In this document: positions 27,143 through 31,561 of the stretch, in pieces | Layout: each line of letters begins with the position of its first letter | Numbering within the stretch: the first letter of the stretch is position 1 | DNA from: a virus | Length of the DNA: 31,561 nt | Virus record (IMG/VR): IMGVR_UViG_3300037493_000164 | Coordinates: 1 to 31,561 of that record | Reading direction: 5' to 3' (one strand) | The notes under the pieces: model-generated | The model's database searches: none | The model's input: only the letters and a program-made list of their open reading frames with translations | Told to the model about the DNA's origin: nothing | Program-made: the position numbers and the translations under genes

Positions 27143-28096
27143 ATGATTATTCAGCCGGGCCTTACACAGATCATCACCGATGTGGTCGTTCCTGTCGGGG
27201 AATATATCAGCGTTGGCAATGTCGGCAGCGACTCTACTATTGTGCAGATCGCTCCGCTTCAGCCTTACGTTTACGAAAACTTTACCGATCTGGCTGAGCT
27301 GTCAAACAGCGCACAGACGTTTGGCCCGTATCCTGTTGAGCGCACTGTCCGCATCATCAGCGGCATTGCATCGGTTGCGCAGTATGATGTCGGAACGCAG
27401 CCAGCCTTGCGCGGCTTCCCAACATTGGTGATCGGAAGCGTCTCCGCTGTCAGTCTGGTTGAGCCAGCCGCCACATTCGTAACGCTGACCTACAACAACA
27501 ACGGCGGCAAGGTTCGTCTGGTAAGTGCTGGCGCTCACGGTCTCACTGCCGCAATTGCAGTTGGCGCAAGCGTCTATGTGACATGGGCAACAGGCGCGGG
27601 CGTCAGTGGCCTGTATGCAGTGACAGCGCTTGACGCTGACACGACCGGCGTGGCAATCACCATTGACCTGACCTACGTCCTTGGTCTTGGCACCCCGACT
27701 GTTGCAGTAGCGAACACGGAAGTCACGCTGGCATCTGTCACCATCCCCGGCTGGTCGATGGGCGTCGGTGGATCAATGGAGGTCGATGCTCTGTTCACGC
27801 TGACCAACAACGCAACGGTCAAGACGCTGGGCATGACATTTGGTGGCAGTGCATTCCTCACAGCCGCCGCCGCAAGCAACGCCAGCGCAAGCGTCCAAAA
27901 GATCATATCGAATCGTGGCAGTTCGCAGCTAGTCACAAACTCGGCAAGTTCGGTCGGGCATGGCCTTTCAACTGGTGCGAATGTAACGCTGACGGTTGAC
28001 GCCACAATCGATCAGGTATTCGCAATCACCGCAAAGCCAGCGACCGCAAACAATCTCATGCGTCTGGAAACATTCAATCTGCAAATTGACTTCTAA
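27143..28096 (+). CDS. Structural protein, putative tail or appendage protein
   Basis: A 317-residue, nearly all-beta protein with no enzyme motif. Notable parts are IQPGLTQIITDVVVPVGEYI at the start, GGKVRLVSAGAHGLTAAIAV and SVYVTWATGAGVSGLYAVTA in the middle (a fold often seen in virion proteins), and a C-terminal region (ATLVTLAS-like 'TEVTLASVTIPGWSMGVGG', NLMRLETFNLQIDF) of the kind that forms trimeric knobs. It lies between the two P22-like tail factors gp4 and gp10, so it probably belongs to the tail or to an appendage attached there. Its stop overlaps the next ATG by one base. Confidence 0.65.
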   Translation: MIIQPGLTQIITDVVVPVGEYISVGNVGSDSTIVQIAPLQPYVYENFTDLAELSNSAQTFGPYPVERTVRIISGIASVAQYDVGTQPALRGFPTLVIGSVSAVSLVEPAATFVTLTYNNNGGKVRLVSAGAHGLTAAIAVGASVYVTWATGAGVSGLYAVTALDADTTGVAITIDLTYVLGLGTPTVAVANTEVTLASVTIPGWSMGVGGSMEVDALFTLTNNATVKTLGMTFGGSAFLTAAAASNASASVQKIISNRGSSQLVTNSASSVGHGLSTGANVTLTVDATIDQVFAITAKPATANNLMRLETFNLQIDF

Positions 28097-28383
28097 TGGC
28101 GGCCAATGATTCTCGGCTAGCCCGTGCTGGTGTCTCTGGCTATAACAAGCCAAAGGCAACGCCGGGCCATCCGAAGAAGTCACATATTGTCGTTGCTAAA
28201 GTTGGCGATAAGATCAAGACGATTCGGTTTGGTGAGCAAGGCGCAAAGACTGCTGGCAAGCCCAAGGCTGGCGAAGGCGAGGCAATGAAGGCCAAGCGCG
28301 CCAGCTTCAAGGCTCGCCATTCTGCTAACATTGCCAAGGGCAAGATGAGCGCGGCTTACTGGGCCGATAAGGTGAAGTGGTAG
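28096..28383 (+). CDS. Small basic phage protein (RHxxNIxKGKxxAxYW motif)
   Basis: A 95-residue, lysine-rich protein. The C-terminus (KARHSANIAKGKMSAAYWAD, then KVKW) is a motif I recognise from many podoviruses, where the gene lies among structural genes and some versions carry cysteines at the HSANIA and YWADK positions. The N-terminal part (YNKPKATPGHPKKSHIVVAK) is typical of the same group. The activity is unknown to me; strong charge suggests DNA contact. Confidence 0.75.
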   Translation: MAANDSRLARAGVSGYNKPKATPGHPKKSHIVVAKVGDKIKTIRFGEQGAKTAGKPKAGEGEAMKAKRASFKARHSANIAKGKMSAAYWADKVKW

Positions 28384-28387
28384 CATC

Positions 28388-29794
28388 GTGCAAATCCCGA
28401 TCCTAAACGGCATCTACACGGATAATGGGCCGGATTTCCGCACGGCCTATCCGGTGAATCTTGCGCCTGTGCCACTGGCTAACGGGATTGCCGATGGCTT
28501 CCTGCGGCCAGCTGATGGCATCATCGCCAATGGAGCGGGGCCGGGCATTGATCGTGGCGGCATCAACTATGATGGCGTCTGCTATCGCGTGATGGGTTCC
28601 AAGCTGGTCAGCATCAGCAGCACTGGGGTGGTGACGATTCTAGGCGATGTTGGCAACGACAACAAAAATGTGACTCTAGACTATAGCTTCGACCGCCTCG
28701 TTATCGCCTCCAACCTGAATCTCTTTTACTGGTCGCCCAGTCTGGGGCTGGCGCAAGTCACCGATCCCGATCTCGGTGTCGTGTTGGATACCGTGTGGGT
28801 CGATGGTTATTACATGACCACAGACGGAGAGTTTCTGGTAGTCACCGACCTTAGCGATCCGTTCGCCGTCAATCCGCTGAAATATGGTTCATCCGAAGTT
28901 GACCCCGATCCGGTGGTGGCGCTGCTGAAGCTCCGCAACGAAATCTATGCGCTCAACCGCCACACCATTGAAGTATTTGATAACATCGGCGGCGACCTGT
29001 TCCCGTTCCAGCGGATCGACGGAGCGCAGATTGAAAAGGGCGTTGTCGGCACCCATGCCTGCTGCATCTATTTGGAGACCTGTGCGTTTCTGGGCGGCGG
29101 CTTCAACGAAGCGCCGGGCATCTATCTTGGCGCAAACGCTACGGCCAACAAGATCAGCACTCAAGAGATCGACACGATCTTGCTGGACTACACCGAGGAT
29201 CAGCTTTCGGGAGTCAAGCTAGAGGCCCGCAATGAGCGGGCGCACCAGTATCTGTATATCCATTTGCCAGATCGGACATTGGTGTTTGATGGCGAGGCCA
29301 CAAAGGCGCTCAATCAGCCCGTGTGGTTTATCCTGACGAGCAGCCTTGTCGATTACAGCCAGTATCGCGCGCAGAACTTTGTCTGGTGTTATAACAAGTG
29401 GCTGGTCGGCGACCCGGCATCGTCAGCAATCGGCTATTTCGACATCAATGTTTCGACGCATTGGGGCGCTAATGTGCGCTGGGAGTTTGGCACCACGATC
29501 ATCTACAACGAAGGCCGTGGCGCAATCATTCAGAATCTTGAACTTGTCAGCCTGACAGGCTCAGTTGCATTCGGCACCGATCCGACGATCAATACGTCCT
29601 ACTCGACTGATGGCCAGACATGGAGCCAGCAGAAGTTCATCAACATCGGCACCGCAGGAGAGCGCGCAAAGCGTCTTGTGTGGTTCCAGCAGGGATGGAT
29701 GCGTAACTGGCGCATACAGCGGTTCCAAGGCACCTCACAGGCCCATATGTCGTTTACTAGGCTAGAGGCGGCCATTGAGCCGCTGGCGTTCTAA
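28388..29794 (+). CDS. Packaged-DNA stabilisation protein, P22 gp10-like
   Basis: A 468-residue tail-hub protein with a GTG start four bases after the previous stop. It matches the P22 gp10 pattern in size (472) and layout: PILNGIYTDNGPDFRTAYPV-N near the start, GVCYRVMGSKLVSIS, LKYGSSEVDPDPVVALLKLR, IEVFDNIGG, QIEKGVVGTHACCIYLETCA (P22: MVQKGIAGTYCKTPF), HLPDRTLVFDGEA (P22: HLPRHVLVYD) and YSTDGQTWSQQK. In P22, a gp10 hexamer binds below gp4 and carries the needle and tailspikes. The tailspike with matching head-binding domain is encoded at 1589-3703. Confidence 0.93.
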   Translation: MQIPILNGIYTDNGPDFRTAYPVNLAPVPLANGIADGFLRPADGIIANGAGPGIDRGGINYDGVCYRVMGSKLVSISSTGVVTILGDVGNDNKNVTLDYSFDRLVIASNLNLFYWSPSLGLAQVTDPDLGVVLDTVWVDGYYMTTDGEFLVVTDLSDPFAVNPLKYGSSEVDPDPVVALLKLRNEIYALNRHTIEVFDNIGGDLFPFQRIDGAQIEKGVVGTHACCIYLETCAFLGGGFNEAPGIYLGANATANKISTQEIDTILLDYTEDQLSGVKLEARNERAHQYLYIHLPDRTLVFDGEATKALNQPVWFILTSSLVDYSQYRAQNFVWCYNKWLVGDPASSAIGYFDINVSTHWGANVRWEFGTTIIYNEGRGAIIQNLELVSLTGSVAFGTDPTINTSYSTDGQTWSQQKFINIGTAGERAKRLVWFQQGWMRNWRIQRFQGTSQAHMSFTRLEAAIEPLAF

Positions 29795-30570
29795 TGGCCG
29801 TTCAACGTCTCAATCTGACGCGCGATCAACTTGCTTCGTTCTTGCAAGACTTCGAGCAGATCAAGCAGTTTGAAAAGCTATTCTCGACGGTTGATACAAT
29901 CAACACAGTAACGCTTGATGAGATCAGCGTTTCGGCTGGAAACGCTATGGCGTCGGCAACCGAGGCGCTGTCAACTATTGAGGTTATGAAGTCCATATTA
30001 GAATATCTTGACCGCGCTCCGGTGGCAGCAACGCAAGAGCAAATCGCGGCATTGCAAGATAAGATTACCGCGCTTGAGCAGTTGCCGCCGCCAAAACAGG
30101 CCCGCACACCGCGCTATGGTTCATTCTACGACACGACAACGCAGACGGCAGCCGCCATCAATACGGCGTATGCCATGACGTTTAATACGACCGATTTGTC
30201 GTTTGGCGTGACGAGAGGTAGCCCAACATCGCGTATCTTTGTGGATCGGCCCAACGTCTACAACGTGCAGTTCTCAGCGCAGCTAGACAAGACCGCTGGC
30301 GGCGTTGCTCTTATATGGGTATGGTTACGCAAGAACGGCGTGAACGTGCCAGACAGCGGAGGGCAGATTCGCCTTCAAGGCAACAACGCCGAAATTCTTG
30401 CGGCTTGGAATTATATCATTCAGTTAAACGCTGGCGACTATATTGAGTTGATGTGGGAAGTAGACGATACATCGGTTATTATATTGGCCGAAGCGGCGAC
30501 CGGCATACACCCATCAATTCCTTCGGTCATTCTGACTGTGACCGACAACATAAGCTCTATGGAGACCTGA
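29794..30570 (+). CDS. Needle- or fibre-like protein with C1q/TNF-like knob
   Basis: A 258-residue protein that follows gp10, the slot of the gp26 needle in P22. The N-terminus (RDQLASFLQDFEQIKQFEKL) and residues 35-95 are helical with coiled-coil potential (SATEALSTIEVMKSILEYL, AALQDKITALEQL). After PPPKQARTPRYGSFYDTT comes a beta-rich domain with TAYAMTFNTTDLSFGV, VYNVQFSAQLDKTAGGVALI and LNAGDYIELMWEVDD, the pattern of C1q-like trimeric knobs in phage fibres. Sf6 also has a needle ending in such a knob. The needle assignment is an inference; a side fibre is the alternative. It overlaps the gp10 stop by one base. Confidence 0.7.
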   Translation: MAVQRLNLTRDQLASFLQDFEQIKQFEKLFSTVDTINTVTLDEISVSAGNAMASATEALSTIEVMKSILEYLDRAPVAATQEQIAALQDKITALEQLPPPKQARTPRYGSFYDTTTQTAAAINTAYAMTFNTTDLSFGVTRGSPTSRIFVDRPNVYNVQFSAQLDKTAGGVALIWVWLRKNGVNVPDSGGQIRLQGNNAEILAAWNYIIQLNAGDYIELMWEVDDTSVIILAEAATGIHPSIPSVILTVTDNISSMET

Positions 30571-30571
30571 C

Positions 30572-30907
30572 ATGGCTGTAGTTACACGGGTTCTTATCCC
30601 AGCAAAAATTGCTGAAAACGTGCAGACAACTCAATATACTGCGACGAACGTCACCGCACTTATTGATAAGTTCACGGCTACAAACTACAGCGCAACGGCG
30701 GCAACAATCAGCGTCAACATCGTGACGGTTTCTGGCAGCGCGGGCAATGACAACTTGATTGTCAAGACCAAAACGCTTCAACCCGCCGAGACTTACACCT
30801 TTCCCGAATTGGTTGGTCAGGCTATCGCATCTGGCGGGTTCATAAGTACGTTGGCTGGCACAGCGTCCGCTATCAATATACGCGCGTCGGGTAGGGAGAT
30901 CGCATGA
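30572..30907 (+). CDS. Small virion protein (beta-rich)
   Basis: A 111-residue protein of a recurrent phage type: VTRVLIPAKIAENVQTTQYT, TALIDKFTATNYSATAATIS, NLIVKTKTLQPAETYTFPEL and NIRASGREI at the end. It is predicted to be a beta-sandwich and is usually found beside fibre or needle genes. It starts one base after the knob-protein stop and overlaps the next gene by four bases, so the three form one translational unit. Confidence 0.7.
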   Translation: MAVVTRVLIPAKIAENVQTTQYTATNVTALIDKFTATNYSATAATISVNIVTVSGSAGNDNLIVKTKTLQPAETYTFPELVGQAIASGGFISTLAGTASAINIRASGREIA

Positions 30908-31311
30908 TGAAAAAGCCTGTTATCGTGTTTGGTGGCTTCAATGGTTTGCAGGAAAGCGAGCCGTTCATCACCGCGTCTGAGAACAAGAGGAACACGCAGA
31001 TCGTCATCAACGATTGGATGCTTGGCCCGGAAAAGCCCAGCAACGAACCCGGCGCGAATGCCCCGTATTGGATGGCGTTAGGCAAGGCCATGCAAGTCGA
31101 TCAAGCCGAAGCACGGCGTCGGCGTTGCTCCAATTGTGAGTATTACGACAACAGCACTTTGACGCAGACCAAGATGGAGCGAATCCCGCGCAACCAGTGG
31201 GACGAGGGCGCTGGCTTCCGTGGCTATTGCAACAAGTTTGACTTCATCTGTCACGATCTGCGGTCGTGTCAGGCGCAGGAGGAACGGGAGTTTGAAAGCG
31301 ACGAGGATTAG
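30904..31311 (+). CDS. Cys-rich phage protein, possible metal or Fe-S site
   Basis: A 135-residue protein, overlapping the previous stop by four bases (two ATGs in tandem at 30904 and 30907). The N-terminal half contains WMLGPEKPSNEPGANAPYWM; the second half carries Cys75, Cys78, Cys109, Cys116 and Cys122 in RRCSNCEYYD, GYCNKFDFIC and RSCQAQ, followed by an acidic tail. I recognise this PYW...CxNCxYYD...GYC...C pattern from marine and alphaproteobacterial podoviruses, where it lies among structural genes. A high-potential-type iron-sulfur or zinc site is likely; function is unknown. Confidence 0.75.
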   Translation: MMKKPVIVFGGFNGLQESEPFITASENKRNTQIVINDWMLGPEKPSNEPGANAPYWMALGKAMQVDQAEARRRRCSNCEYYDNSTLTQTKMERIPRNQWDEGAGFRGYCNKFDFICHDLRSCQAQEEREFESDED

Positions 31312-31321
31312 TGTAAGGTGC

Positions 31322-31353
31322 AGCCACCGAGCGTCATTGAGCAGCCGGTGGCT
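31322..31353 (+). other. Inverted repeat in the gap before the last gene
   Basis: AGCCACCG (31322-31329) and CGGTGGCT (31346-31353) form perfect eight-base arms around a 16-base loop, in the 59-base gap after the Cys-rich gene. No U-run follows. It could mark an RNA processing site or weak terminator; eight-base arms with this loop length also occur by chance. Confidence 0.35.
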
Positions 31354-31370
31354 CAGTCTGAAAGGACAGA

Positions 31371-31561
31371 ATGACATTCGAGACCGCCTTGGTATGTGAT
31401 AAAACGCCAGACGATCAGATGATCGTGCTGGGCGATAAGTTTTGTGAAAGCGATATCCAGCGGCTCGAAGGCGAGTTTCTACGGCACCAGCAGGCCGATT
31501 GCCCGGTCACGCACCGCTTCGGCCCCGGAATCTATATCCGCGAGATGGCGGCTAAGGCTGG
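31371..31561 (+). CDS. Cupin-like phage protein, N-terminal part (cut by window end)
   Basis: The frame is open from the ATG at 31371 to the right edge; about 63 residues are visible. AAAGGA lies five bases before the ATG. The visible part reads FETALVCDKTPDDQMIVLGD, then a helical stretch and DCPVTHRFGPGIYIREMAA. In other podoviruses an H-x-F-x-x-G-[IV]-Y-x-R-[EQ] segment of this type opens a small cupin-like domain that follows the Cys-rich gene. The cupin call is therefore based on a short pattern plus gene order; the metal-binding part lies outside the window. Confidence 0.6.
   Translation, partial: MTFETALVCDKTPDDQMIVLGDKFCESDIQRLEGEFLRHQQADCPVTHRFGPGIYIREMAAKA

Noticed and set aside
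1-31561. tRNA genes, CRISPR arrays, insertion sequences, attachment sites, integrase
   Set aside because: None could be seen by reading both strands; cloverleaf search or profile searches were not possible here, so absence is not proven.
1-31561. Window as a complete circular genome
   Set aside because: Joining the right edge to the left edge does not continue either cut reading frame sensibly, so sequence is missing between them.

Overview
The window is a piece of a tailed double-stranded DNA phage (or prophage) genome. The virion is P22-like. The packaging, head and tail-hub genes include recognisable counterparts of the P22 portal, coat, tail factors gp4 and gp10, and a tailspike with a P22-type head-binding domain, so a short-tailed podovirus is the best reading. 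Base composition is GC-rich by eye, and many of the small proteins are of types I associate with phages of alphaproteobacteria and marine podoviruses. The host assignment is an inference. Both window ends cut through genes, so this is not a complete genome. I see no integrase, CI-type repressor, DNA polymerase, RNA polymerase, tRNA, rRNA, CRISPR array or insertion sequence.

Layout. (1) 3-5978, + strand: the end of a large internal (ejection) protein, the tailspike, a small XhlA-like membrane protein, a metallophosphoesterase, and a compact lysis cassette (endolysin, holin-like protein, Rz-like and embedded Rz1-like spanins). (2) 5975-11976, - strand: a tightly coupled leftward operon. In transcription order it has a Sak4-like RecA-fold ATPase, a small unknown, a DUF669 (SSB-like) protein, a Cas4-like PD-(D/E)XK nuclease, an SF2 helicase, a Cys-rich small protein and a VRR-NUC nuclease. 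It ends in small unknown genes, one of them a 21-residue membrane peptide. (3) 11977-12094: a divergent control region with a palindromic operator-like element. (4) 12095-14421, + strand: a small HTH protein, a 45-residue Rmf/CrpP-like protein and a TOPRIM primase-helicase. (5) 14422-14616: the longest non-coding stretch (195 nt), holding a dense array of CGGTAAC boxes in direct and inverted orientation around an AT-rich patch, which is a candidate replication origin. (6) 14617-31561, + strand: a DUF6378 protein, small and large terminase, and portal. Four decoration/fibre-type genes follow, then scaffold, coat, a set of small head and connector genes, gp4, gp10, a needle- or fibre-like knob protein, small virion proteins, and the start of a cupin-like protein.

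How it works together. The leftward operon looks like a recombination and early-takeover module. The rightward early genes would load the helicase at the box array and rely on the host polymerase, at least as far as this window shows. The rest builds a P22-type procapsid (terminase, portal, scaffold, coat), closes it with gp4 and gp10, adds adhesins, and lyses the cell through endolysin, holin and spanins. There is no stretch longer than 300 bases without a gene.
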